A stretch of 49,588 nt of DNA from Clostridiaceae bacterium (GTDB lineage: Bacteria; Bacillota; Clostridia; UBA1212; DUPL01): positions 1 through 49,588 of the forward strand of contig DUPL01000033.1 of NCBI GenBank assembly GCA_012838385.1, read 5' to 3'. A program made the translations under genes and the position numbers. The notes beneath the pieces were generated by a model. That model saw only the letters and a program-made list of their open reading frames with translations. It did not search any database and was not told the origin of the DNA. The first letter of the stretch is position 1. Every line of letters starts with the position of its first letter. Below, one piece after another: positions 17,376 to 25,335 of this stretch.

Positions 17376-18842
17376 TACTTCCACATCACACAGGTTGTAA
17401 TAACCGTCATCCGTCATGCGTTCTTTACTCATTCCAAAGAGTATGGGTCTGTCTTTCTCAAACAAACCTATCTGCAGCTTTGCTCTCTGTTTTGGCACAT
17501 TTGCAAAGTCAAGTTTTATCTCCTCATAAATGCAGTCTTCAAGGGAAGGAACATTAACAGGCTGCCATTTTGTTACGTCCACATCATCGCATGAAAACTC
17601 ATAAGTGTTTCCATTCTCCATGTCAACAAGCCTAAACTTGAGCTCATACTTGTGATAACATCTGGAAAACCCTCTGTTTGATACGATTAGAGTAAATGTA
17701 TTAACCTCACCTGCATTCAAATCAGGCAATTTCAATCCTTCAATGAAGAACCAGTAGCCAAGCCTGTTGGCGCAATAATATGCCATGGATTTAAATGTAT
17801 TTAAAAACTTCCTTGGATACCCGTGAAAACCGGCATACGTTGCCCTTCCCCTCATCAAAGCAGCCAAAGCGGCATATCCGTCCCTGAAAAGTGGCGGATC
17901 AAACTCAGGAGACATGTAGTGGCTAAAATGGGCAAACTCAACATCTACGGGCCCAATTTTGCTGAAGGCGTCATACAGCGAAGGAGACCTTAAAGAGTCG
18001 TATCCATACCATTCACAGTATCCGTCCACACAAATAGAGTCGTCCCTTAAACCCAAACCTTTGGAAAGGGCATAATCAATAATTGCCTGGTTCTCTCCTG
18101 GATTGGGTTCTTCCCTCTGGCAGACATAGTCATCGTTAAGAAGAATAAATTTATCGGGAAAATTATCTACATGAAGATCAATATGTTTTATCATGGTATC
18201 AAAAGAGAACACCTTTCCGCTTCCCTCGCAGGTGTGCCCCTCTCCCCAGGTTCCAAAGGTGCCTACGTCTACAAATTCAATCAAAGGATCGTTGTTGAAC
18301 TTTCTTCCGCACTCCTGCATGAACCTGGAAAGATACTCAAGATAGATTTCATCGCCGTAATCCGGCTCAATCCTTCCATTAATATCCGTAAATTTTGCGC
18401 CTTTGTCAAAAACCCACTTGGGAGTTGCATACTTCAAAACACCTTCATGCGTACCTTCAAAAGTGCAGATTCTTAAAGAAAACATGTATCCTTTTTTGCC
18501 CCATACATCCATTATCTTGTCTATGTACGTCCAGTCATACACGCCTTCTTTCTTCTCAATATCTCCCCAGTCAAATCTTAAATACAGATGGTTGAGCAGA
18601 GGAAAGTCCTCAAGAAAATCGTTAATTACCAAATCGTAATCCCCATCTTCCTTGTATACAATTTTCTCATACCTGTCCCTGTATGCACCTCTTCCATAAC
18701 CATTGTCTATGTAGTGCCAGTACCATCCCTTATGGGGATTCTTAAGAACCGTCTTGTCGTCCTGCCAGTCTCTCAGGTCAACAAATCTGCCCAATCCTTT
18801 TGGGTCTTCTTTGTAATAAAAGGGTCTGTTAAGTTTACTCAT
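17370..18842 (-). CDS. TIM-barrel glycoside-hydrolase-like protein (DUF4832-like)
   Basis: A 490-aa protein without a visible signal peptide; ATG at 18842 follows AAGGTGATATTT. The N-terminal two thirds look like a beta/alpha barrel: NPHKGWYWHYIDNGYG, HLYLRFDWGDIEKKEGVYDW (a GH42/GH-A-clan-like WxxIE motif), MFSLRICTFE, FVDVGTFGTWGEGH (possible catalytic Glu), then FILLNDDY. The last about 120 residues are beta-rich and contain NAGEVNTFTLIVSNRGFSR, resembling the DUF4832 all-beta domain found behind such barrels. Hydrolysis of a beta-linked sugar is plausible, but family members are mostly uncharacterised. It lies 18 bases downstream of the dCMP deaminase gene and probably shares its message. 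Confidence 0.8.
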   Translation of the reverse strand: MSKLNRPFYYKEDPKGLGRFVDLRDWQDDKTVLKNPHKGWYWHYIDNGYGRGAYRDRYEKIVYKEDGDYDLVINDFLEDFPLLNHLYLRFDWGDIEKKEGVYDWTYIDKIMDVWGKKGYMFSLRICTFEGTHEGVLKYATPKWVFDKGAKFTDINGRIEPDYGDEIYLEYLSRFMQECGRKFNNDPLIEFVDVGTFGTWGEGHTCEGSGKVFSFDTMIKHIDLHVDNFPDKFILLNDDYVCQREEPNPGENQAIIDYALSKGLGLRDDSICVDGYCEWYGYDSLRSPSLYDAFSKIGPVDVEFAHFSHYMSPEFDPPLFRDGYAALAALMRGRATYAGFHGYPRKFLNTFKSMAYYCANRLGYWFFIEGLKLPDLNAGEVNTFTLIVSNRGFSRCYHKYELKFRLVDMENGNTYEFSCDDVDVTKWQPVNVPSLEDCIYEEIKLDFANVPKQRAKLQIGLFEKDRPILFGMSKERMTDDGYYNLCDVEVL

Positions 18843-18860
18843 AAATATCACCTTCAAAAA

Positions 18861-19349
18861 TTAATATCCGAACACGCCCAGCAGGGACTCGTCGTTTTTA
18901 ATCCATTCTGAAACCTCAATACATCTATACTCGTCCTTTGTATCCCTTATGTACACTTTGTCAATGCCTGCATTAATAATCATTCTCTTGCACATTGAAC
19001 AGCAGCAGGCATTCTGTACATACTCTCCACTCTTAACCTCAATTCCGGTCAAATACATGGAACTGCCAATCATCTCATTCCTCGAGGCACTTATAATGGC
19101 ATTGGCTTCTGCATGAACGCTTCTGCAGAGCTCATAACGCTCTCCCCTTGGCACATTCATTTCTTCCCTAATGCATCTGCCAATATCGCAGCAGTTTATC
19201 CGTCCTCTAGGGGCACCCACGTAACCTGTGGAAATGACCTCGTCATTCTTTACAATGACCGCACCATATTTTCTCCTTAAACATGTACTTCTGTTTGATA
19301 CAACTTCAGCTAAATCCAAATAGTAGTTAACTTTGTCTCTTCTTTTCAT
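18861..19349 (-). CDS. Deoxycytidylate deaminase-like protein (ComEB/dCMP deaminase family)
   Basis: A 162-aa zinc enzyme; ATG at 19349 after AGGTGATCAT. The cytidine-deaminase fold is seen as STCLRRKYGAVIVKND, then GYVGAPRGRINCCDIGRC, the zinc/catalytic HAE in SVHAEANAI, and the second zinc motif C-x2-C in CCCSMCKRM. The sequence around GAPRG is the dCMP deaminase hallmark. It would convert dCMP to dUMP for dTTP synthesis. The usual PCxxC is CCxxC here (proline changed to Cys), seen in several clostridial copies. Its coupling to a TIM-barrel gene has no obvious metabolic logic. It is divergent from the 901-aa lipoprotein gene. Confidence 0.92.
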   Translation of the reverse strand: MKRRDKVNYYLDLAEVVSNRSTCLRRKYGAVIVKNDEVISTGYVGAPRGRINCCDIGRCIREEMNVPRGERYELCRSVHAEANAIISASRNEMIGSSMYLTGIEVKSGEYVQNACCCSMCKRMIINAGIDKVYIRDTKDEYRCIEVSEWIKNDESLLGVFGY

Positions 19350-19402
19350 ATGATCACCTGGAGACAAGTATAACAGAAATATGTTTTATTGTCGATAATA
19401 TG

Positions 19403-19411
19403 TGATATAAT
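19403..19411 (+). promoter_or_regulatory. Extended -10 promoter of 901-aa lipoprotein gene
   Basis: TGATATAAT at 19403-19411, a perfect -10 with extended TG; the -35 region is poor. It lies 31 bases before the start codon. Confidence 0.4.
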
Positions 19412-19442
19412 TGGAAGTGACTATTCTAAAGAGGTGAATACA

Positions 19443-22148
19443 ATGTCATCGAAAATCCTTATTGGGATTGTATCTATAATCATGCTTGTGTTACTTGCAG
19501 GATGCAATGGTGAAAACGTGGAGGATTACCGAATGATGGACGAAACAAAGTGGGATACATACAGCGATACCTGGGCATGCGTGGATGAGCTTGGCCGCAC
19601 GGTACCAGGATACGAGGAAGTGGGGCCACGAAGAGAAGACAGGTATGTAGGCATATTCTACCATCTGTGGCACCACAACACCTTCTATTTAAATGGTGCA
19701 GGCGCCTGGGGCAAACAAACCTCCGATGTGACAAGGATACTAAGAGAAGATCCTTCTGCCCTTGACAACTACAAATCGCCTTTATGGAGGTCGACAACCC
19801 CCTTCTATTGGGGCAAGCCCATATTCGGCTACTACGACCTTCAATATGACGATTATGTGCTAAGAAAGCACGCTCAGATGCTTTCTGACATAGGTGTGGA
19901 CGTCCTGGTTATTGACCTCACAAACTTCACAGAAGAAACGCCTTTTTTCTATGATTATGAATCATTGATGCACCTTTGCAAGGTGTTTACGGATATAAGG
20001 GAGGATGGCGGCAAAACTCCTCAATTTACATGGCTGCTTAGGTGGAACAACCTGGGCGGAGATTATGGCATACGACAGCTGTATAACGACATATACTCAA
20101 AGAACCTGTACTCTGATTTATGGTTCATGTGGGAAGGAAAACCCTTGCTCATAGGAGACAAGAGCTCCCTGGACCCTGTAAAAGACAAGGAAATCATCGA
20201 CTTCTTCACATGGAGGTCCGCTCACCCTGAGTATACAGCACCTGACGAGGAAAACGACTGGGCTTGGAACAGTATTTATCCTCAATATCCAGCATACACA
20301 AGCACAAATGACAGGGAGGAAGTTGCGGTGGGCACCGCCCAAAACTGGACGCACGGACTTGCCTTCTTCTCCTCCAGAGATGAAGAGGGCAACTTCATTG
20401 CAAGAGGAAGAAGCTACCACAATGGAAAGCAACCTCTTTTCAAGGACCCAATAAGTAGTGAATACCCATCAAAATATGGGCACAACTTTCAGGAAGGCCT
20501 TGACAGAGCACTTGAGATTGATCCAAACTTCATATTCATAACCGCATGGAATGAGTGGATTGGAGGCAGGTTCAATCCAAACGAGGTTCCCTCCTGGGCA
20601 ATACAACACAACCAGCCAGCAGGTGGTGCCTTTTGCGACGGCTACACACCCGAATTTTCAAGAGATATTGAGCCTACTCTGGATGGTGACCTGGGCGACA
20701 ACTTCTACTACCAGCTGGCTATTGCAATAAGAAAGTATAAAGGGGTAAGAAGACCGGAAATAGGAAAACCAAAACCAATAATAATTGACGGTAATTTTGA
20801 TGATTGGAAGGATGTAAGACCCGAATTCAGAGATGATATGAACGACAAGGCAATAAGAAATGCCAAGTCCCTTGAGAAGAATGTCACATATGTCAATGAC
20901 ACAGGAAGGAACGACTTCAAACTGATGAAGGTATCCACAGACAAGGACAATGTGTATTTTTATGTTGAAACTGTAGACCATATAACAAGTTACACCGACA
21001 AGAACTGGATGCTCTTGTTTATTAAAACTGACGATGACAAACCAAACTGGCAGGGTTACAACTTTGTTGTAAACAGAGTAGATGTAAAAGAAAATACAAC
21101 CACCTTGGAAAAATCATTAGGCAACTGGCAGTGGGAGACTGTTGCCAGCGACATTAGATATGTAGTTTCAGGCAACAAAATGGAGCTTGCCATACCAAGA
21201 AAACAGCTCGGTTTGAAATCAGGAAAAATAGATATACAGTTCAAATGGCATGACAACATGCAAAACGTAGGAGATGTATATGAATTCATGTTGAATGGAG
21301 ATGCCGCTCCAAACAACAGATTCAACTACAGGTATATGGAAGAAGCGGAAAAGTCCTCCTTTACAAGAAACCTCTATACCATAGCAGGAGTAGAAGATTC
21401 AATCACATTAAAAAAAGGAGAAAAGATCGCAATAAGATTTGAAGCTGAATATGATATTGATGGCATGGAAATATTCCTGTCACCTCCAGGCTGGGAAAGT
21501 GTTGACAATTCAAGCAGTAAAATAAGATATGAAGGGACCTGGGGACAAGCAGAAGAAGTACATTTTTCCAACATAGCAGGTTCTTCTGTTACCTTTGTCT
21601 TTACAGGCACGGGAGTAAGGTGGATTGGTGACAAGGCTCCGGACAGGGGCATTGTGGAAGTTTACCTGGATGGAAAGCTTGTAGAGGAGGTTGATACGTA
21701 CGGCACCCAGCTGCTTAAAAAGCAAGTCCTTTATGAAATCACAGGTCTTGAAAACAAGGAGCATGAACTCAGGATTGTAGTTACGGACAATATGGGAAAG
21801 GACTCTGTCGGCACTTACCAATCAGTAGATTGTTTTGAATACCTGCCTTCTACCAAATCAGGCAAACAGGGTTTTGAATACCGCCTATACAAATGGAGAA
21901 ACAGCTACAAAAGCAGCATATCAAAATGGGCGGTTAAGAAAGGTACCGTTAAAAATGCTGAATTAGGCAAATGGCTGAGCCTAGAAAAGGCAAAACTGGA
22001 AAAAGGCGAATATGTGCTTGTTATCGAGACAAAGTCTGATCTTTCCATCAATGCCTATGGTTCCAACTACGACAATGTCACGCTTTTTGTTGGTGGAAAG
22101 GAGGAAAACGGATGCCTCAAGATACGCGCCAGATACAAGTCAGCTTGA
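19443..22148 (+). CDS. Exported lipoprotein, GH99-like barrel with CBM9-like and C-terminal beta domain (DUF5010-type), copy 1
   Basis: A 901-aa protein; ATG at 19443 after AAGAGGTGAATACA. Lipobox LLAGC anchors Cys 21. Residues about 45-435 form a GH99/WbsX-like barrel (DRYVGIFYHLWHH, KPIFGYYD, YVLRKHAQMLSDIGVDVLVI, WFMWEGKPLLIG, ITAWNEWIGGRF with Glu 372, then FSRDIEPT and FYYQL). Residues about 440-640 are CBM9-like, opening with IIIDGNFDDWKDVRPEF and containing YVNDTGRNDFKLMKVS. The last 230 residues are beta-rich (VTFVFTGTGVRWIGDKAPDRG, VEVYLDGKLVEEVD), resembling a sugar-binding sandwich. I relate it to DUF5010 by memory. Probably a surface glycan hydrolase or binder; activity is unproven. 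Three paralogues lie at 32454-39731; only this one has the extra C-terminal domain. Confidence 0.82.
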   Translation: MSSKILIGIVSIIMLVLLAGCNGENVEDYRMMDETKWDTYSDTWACVDELGRTVPGYEEVGPRREDRYVGIFYHLWHHNTFYLNGAGAWGKQTSDVTRILREDPSALDNYKSPLWRSTTPFYWGKPIFGYYDLQYDDYVLRKHAQMLSDIGVDVLVIDLTNFTEETPFFYDYESLMHLCKVFTDIREDGGKTPQFTWLLRWNNLGGDYGIRQLYNDIYSKNLYSDLWFMWEGKPLLIGDKSSLDPVKDKEIIDFFTWRSAHPEYTAPDEENDWAWNSIYPQYPAYTSTNDREEVAVGTAQNWTHGLAFFSSRDEEGNFIARGRSYHNGKQPLFKDPISSEYPSKYGHNFQEGLDRALEIDPNFIFITAWNEWIGGRFNPNEVPSWAIQHNQPAGGAFCDGYTPEFSRDIEPTLDGDLGDNFYYQLAIAIRKYKGVRRPEIGKPKPIIIDGNFDDWKDVRPEFRDDMNDKAIRNAKSLEKNVTYVNDTGRNDFKLMKVSTDKDNVYFYVETVDHITSYTDKNWMLLFIKTDDDKPNWQGYNFVVNRVDVKENTTTLEKSLGNWQWETVASDIRYVVSGNKMELAIPRKQLGLKSGKIDIQFKWHDNMQNVGDVYEFMLNGDAAPNNRFNYRYMEEAEKSSFTRNLYTIAGVEDSITLKKGEKIAIRFEAEYDIDGMEIFLSPPGWESVDNSSSKIRYEGTWGQAEEVHFSNIAGSSVTFVFTGTGVRWIGDKAPDRGIVEVYLDGKLVEEVDTYGTQLLKKQVLYEITGLENKEHELRIVVTDNMGKDSVGTYQSVDCFEYLPSTKSGKQGFEYRLYKWRNSYKSSISKWAVKKGTVKNAELGKWLSLEKAKLEKGEYVLVIETKSDLSINAYGSNYDNVTLFVGGKEENGCLKIRARYKSA

Positions 22149-22212
22149 TAAAATCAACCATTTTGTGTATAGTTATATAATATAACAGAATGATTATGAA
22201 AGGGAAGATGAA

Positions 22213-23019
22213 ATGAACGTATTGGTTACCTTGAATGCCAACTATATCCATCCTCTTAAAGTGATGTTGACCTCCCTGTTTGTGAATAATCCTGATGAAA
22301 CTTTTCAAATATATCTGATGCATTCAAGTCTTACAGAAGAAGAAATCAATGACATACGTACGAAAGTGGAGGAAAACGGAAGCAAGTTGCATAATATTAC
22401 CGTAGGCGAAGACTGCTTCAGCAACGCACCCACACTAATGCACTATACAAAGGAAATGTACTATAGGCTTCTTGCCTTTAAGGTACTGCCGAAGGAAATT
22501 GACAGGATTTTGTATATCGATCCGGATATTCTGGTATTGAATCCTGTGCGAAAGCTTTATGAAACCGACTTGTCCGGATACTATTTTGCAGCTGCAAACC
22601 ACAACATAATATCATACACCGAGATAAACAAGATTAGGCTTGGTACATACGACATTGAAGCCTACTACAATTCCGGTGTGCTGCTGATGAATCTGGAAGA
22701 GCAGAGAAAACATATTGATGAGAATGAGATTTACAATTTCCTGGTGAAAAACAAGACAAAACTAATACTGCCTGATCAGGATATTATGAATGCGCTGTTC
22801 AGCAAAAAAATAAAGAGTCTGGACGAAAAACTATACAACTATGATGCCCGTAGATACCGTTATTACAAAATAGCTACAAATGGCGAGTGCGACATGCACT
22901 TTGTCATATACAACACTGTAATGCTGCATTTCTGCGGAAAGCGAAAACCGTGGAAGGATACATACAGCGGTAGATTCCATGCACTGTACAAACACTACGA
23001 AAAGCTGGCAATCAGCTGA
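22213..23019 (+). CDS. Glycosyltransferase family 8 protein
   Basis: A 268-aa GT-A-fold enzyme behind AAAGGGAAGATGAA. Family 8 traits: MNVLVTLNANYIHPLKVMLTS at the start, RILYIDPDILVLNPVRKLY with the metal-binding D-x-D (DPD), YFAAANH, and YYNSGVLLMNLEEQR; the C-terminal LHFCGKRKPW includes the conserved His and Lys. Members move galactose or glucose from UDP-sugar to lipopolysaccharide-like or glycoprotein acceptors and retain the anomer. No membrane helix is seen, so it acts in the cytoplasm. Acceptor is unknown. It follows the GH99-like gene by 64 bases; whether they are co-transcribed is unclear. Confidence 0.92.
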   Translation: MNVLVTLNANYIHPLKVMLTSLFVNNPDETFQIYLMHSSLTEEEINDIRTKVEENGSKLHNITVGEDCFSNAPTLMHYTKEMYYRLLAFKVLPKEIDRILYIDPDILVLNPVRKLYETDLSGYYFAAANHNIISYTEINKIRLGTYDIEAYYNSGVLLMNLEEQRKHIDENEIYNFLVKNKTKLILPDQDIMNALFSKKIKSLDEKLYNYDARRYRYYKIATNGECDMHFVIYNTVMLHFCGKRKPWKDTYSGRFHALYKHYEKLAIS

Positions 23020-23447
23020 TCCATAATACTTGCTGCGCTTTCAACAATATCCGCACAAGGTCTGGATTTGTAATATTCTTCAGTTCTTTTTTCCGGAACT
23101 GGACTATCAATGGTAATATTCAATCCCAAAAGCTCTCTACAAAGTAGAGAGCCATTTTCTTCTTTAAACCTTTTTGCCAGATCCTGAATAACCTCATAAT
23201 GTTTGGCCTTGCCTATGTTATCTTTGGGATTTGTGTATCCAAACAAAACTCCTGCAACCACGAACGTACCGGTCAAGGCACCGCATACTTCTCTTAATCT
23301 GCCCATTCCTCCTCCAAAAGAGGAGGAGCTCTTTAAAGCCAAATCCTTGTCCACATTAGTTACATCACTAAAAGCCAGAACTACAGCCTGACAGCAATTG
23401 TACCCTTCTTTGAACAAAGCCTTTGCAATCTTTGAGTGTTCAGTCAT
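22995..23447 (-). CDS. C_GCAxxG_C_C family redox protein
   Basis: A 150-aa protein; the ATG at 23447 is preceded by AAGGAGAAGAC. It has the family cysteine pattern: YNCCQAVV, then [16 protein letters not shown] (GxxCGAxxG), LCRELLG, and a last Cys in SRPCADIV. Such proteins are thought to bind a metal or Fe-S-type centre and occur in anaerobes next to redox genes; biochemical function is not established. It overlaps the upstream DUF134 gene by eight bases, so the two are coupled, and its 3' end overlaps the opposing GT8 gene by 25 bases. Confidence 0.9.
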   Translation of the reverse strand: MTEHSKIAKALFKEGYNCCQAVVLAFSDVTNVDKDLALKSSSSFGGGMGRLREVCGALTGTFVVAGVLFGYTNPKDNIGKAKHYEVIQDLAKRFKEENGSLLCRELLGLNITIDSPVPEKRTEEYYKSRPCADIVESAASIMDQLIASFS

Positions 23448-23781
23448 GTCTTCTCCTTCTTCTACAGTGTTTTCCGCAAAAGTCGTTATCATCGCATAAA
23501 GTATAGACACCACCTTCAATAACCAGCGGCCAACCGTTTACAAGAGACTGGGCAAGTTTTCTTCTAGCTTCCACATATATGCTTTGAACTGTGGTGCGGG
23601 CAACATTCATCTGTTTGGCGCTCTCTTCCTGAGTCAACCCTTCCAAATCTATAAGCCGTATTGTCTCATACTCGTCTACGGTCATATTTATTGTTCTATC
23701 CTCGTCATACCCCTCCAATGGACCGAATCTGTTCCTTCTTGGAAGAGCGCAAACCCTGCGTCTTTTTCTTGGTCTAGGCAT
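23440..23781 (-). CDS. DUF134 family helix-turn-helix regulator
   Basis: A 113-aa protein behind GAGGTGGATCA. It begins [14 protein letters not shown], the DUF134 hallmark, has FGP in the expected place, and carries a sigma-70 region-4-like helix-turn-helix ([40 protein letters not shown]). A C-terminal tail with [11 protein letters not shown] plus an Arg-rich end could bind metal. DUF134 proteins are predicted DNA-binding regulators often placed by Fe-S or NifB/NifX-type genes. It is divergent from the ferredoxin pair and may control both directions. Confidence 0.9.
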   Translation of the reverse strand: MPRPRKRRRVCALPRRNRFGPLEGYDEDRTINMTVDEYETIRLIDLEGLTQEESAKQMNVARTTVQSIYVEARRKLAQSLVNGWPLVIEGGVYTLCDDNDFCGKHCRRRRRHD

Positions 23782-23822
23782 TGATCCACCTCATCCAATA
23801 TTTATTAACATATGCCATTTTC

Positions 23823-23867
23823 ATTATATCACTCCTTGCAAATATTTAAAAGAGTGACTTAATCACT
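23823..23867 (-). promoter_or_regulatory. DUF134 promoter and inverted repeat
   Basis: Leftward TGATATAAT (-10 at 23828-23823 with extended TG). Upstream, AGTGACTTAATCACT (23853-23867) is a 5-bp inverted repeat with a 5-base spacer, centred near -44 from the predicted start and also upstream of the divergent ferredoxin genes: a candidate shared operator. Confidence 0.4.
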
Positions 23868-23928
23868 GTTATTGAGATCAGAGAGTAGTAGAATATGCTG
23901 GAAAGACAAATTTTTGGAGGTTTTGAAT

Positions 23929-24141
23929 TTGAAGGCACAAGTGGACACAAATATCTGCGTTGCTTGCGGCTGTTGTACGAAGGTATGCAGAAGAAACGCA
24001 ATACACATCTACAAGGGAGTCCATGCCTTTGTTGATGTGGAAAAATGCACAGGATGCGGTCTTTGTCAAAGAGAGTGTCCCGCATCAATTATTACTCTTG
24101 TGGAAGGGAGCGCATTATCTAATGAAAAAAAGGTGGTATGA
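23929..24141 (+). CDS. 2[4Fe-4S] ferredoxin-like protein, 70 aa
   Basis: TTG start at 23929, eight bases after GGAGG; the frame extends upstream but has no better start. Two classic cluster motifs are present: CVACGCCTKVC and CTGCGLCQREC, each followed by the C-P-like partner (RRNAI, CPASI). The protein is a small soluble electron carrier. Its end overlaps the next membrane Fe-S gene by 20 bases in another frame, so it probably supplies electrons to that protein or forms a complex with it. Confidence 0.88.
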   Translation: MKAQVDTNICVACGCCTKVCRRNAIHIYKGVHAFVDVEKCTGCGLCQRECPASIITLVEGSALSNEKKVV

Positions 24142-24706
24142 TTATCTATACATCTTTTCCGCTCTTTATTTATTCCTCGGGCTCTTTCACATACTGTTTG
24201 CATGGCTTGGACTCATCTGCTTTATAACTCCTCTTTTAATCTCCATATTCGGAGGAGGCAAAACGTATTGCAACAAGTATTGTGGAAGAGGACAGCTGTT
24301 TGAGTATTTAGGCAAGAAGAAGAAACTGTCCAGGAACAAACCCATGCCAAGATTCATGACAACAAAGTGGTTTCGATACGGTTTCCTCATTTTTTTCATG
24401 ATAATGTTTCTAAACATGATATTTACCACATACCTGGTATTCTCAGGAGCGAGCAGCCTTAAAGAAGGCATAAAGCTCTTGTGGACATTTAGAATCCCCA
24501 TGAAAGTTCATTTTGCCAAAAACATGTTTCCTGCATGGGTTTACCAGTTTGCCTTTGGCTTTTACAGTGTCATGCTTACATCCACCATTCTGGGCATTGT
24601 AACCATGCTGCTGTATAAACCCAGGTCCTGGTGCGTATATTGTCCGATGGGTACCATGACCCATGGCATTTCAATTCTTAAAGAAAAAACACATAAAAAA
24701 GCATAA
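24122..24706 (+). CDS. Membrane 4Fe-4S protein, NapH/NosR-like
   Basis: A 194-aa protein. The ATG at 24122 overlaps the ferredoxin gene and has GGAAGGGAG 12 bases upstream. Four membrane helices are predicted (SALYLFLGLFHILFAWLGLI, GFLIFFMIMFLNMIF, a weak third, YSVMLTSTILGIVTMLLY). Two cysteine groups, GGKTYCNKYCGRGQLFEYLG and WCVYCPMGTMTHGI, match the 4Fe-4S binding (Fer4_5) elements of NapH/NosR/RnfB-like membrane proteins, each giving Cys pairs (C-x3-C and C-x2-CP). It would pass electrons between membrane and the small ferredoxin; partner enzyme unknown. Confidence 0.85.
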   Translation: MKKRWYDYLYIFSALYLFLGLFHILFAWLGLICFITPLLISIFGGGKTYCNKYCGRGQLFEYLGKKKKLSRNKPMPRFMTTKWFRYGFLIFFMIMFLNMIFTTYLVFSGASSLKEGIKLLWTFRIPMKVHFAKNMFPAWVYQFAFGFYSVMLTSTILGIVTMLLYKPRSWCVYCPMGTMTHGISILKEKTHKKA

Positions 24707-24750
24707 ACAGAAGATAATATGTGAAGCAGAAGATATCAGGAGAGACCTTT

Positions 24751-25335
24751 ATGAAAAAGTTGCTGCTTCACATATTTCTTTTAATATTTCTTGTAGGATG
24801 TGTAAAAATTGAAGACATAACAGTAGAACCAACACCCTCACCTACAGTGGTTGAAAATCAGAATGAAGAAAACAAGCAGGAGGAGGGCAAGGTAGTCATA
24901 ACCATCCCGGGAGCTTTTCTTGCATATCAGGAGGTCATTGATTTTCTCGTAAGTGTAAATACAAAAGGATATATTGAAAGCATTGAAGAAAACTTGGATG
25001 GCTCCATAACCTACATCATTACCAAAGAAAACTATATTTATATTCTAAGCTTTCTCAAAGTAAATATTATAAATCTATTTGAAGAACTCAAGACAAGCAG
25101 TCAGTATCCGTCCATAAAGGATGTGACATACAATGAAGATTTTACGAATATAACTTTTTATGTGGCAAAAAAAGACTATGAAAACAGTAAGGATGAGGTA
25201 GCATCCTTTGTCATAGCAGCAAAGAGCATGGTTTACTCCTTTCTTTCAAACAACAACATTGAAATACCGCCTGTAATTGTCAAGATCAAGGACCATGAGA
25301 CTAAAGAAATATTAAAATCCATCTCCTGGCCCTAA
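24751..25335 (+). CDS. Lipoprotein of unknown function, 194 aa
   Basis: ATG at 24751 behind AGGAGAGACCTTT (an upstream in-frame GTG lacks a site). The signal peptide ends with lipobox FLVGC. A short Pro/Thr/Glu linker (PTPSPTVVENQNEENKQEE) leads to about 150 residues with alternating strands and helices (VVITIPGAFLAYQEV, LDGSITYIITKENYIYIL, ITFYVAKKDYENSKDEV). I recognise no family. Its stop codon overlaps that of the opposing c-di-GMP gene. It follows the Fe-S gene by 44 bases and might be co-transcribed. Confidence 0.75.
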   Translation: MKKLLLHIFLLIFLVGCVKIEDITVEPTPSPTVVENQNEENKQEEGKVVITIPGAFLAYQEVIDFLVSVNTKGYIESIEENLDGSITYIITKENYIYILSFLKVNIINLFEELKTSSQYPSIKDVTYNEDFTNITFYVAKKDYENSKDEVASFVIAAKSMVYSFLSNNNIEIPPVIVKIKDHETKEILKSISWP

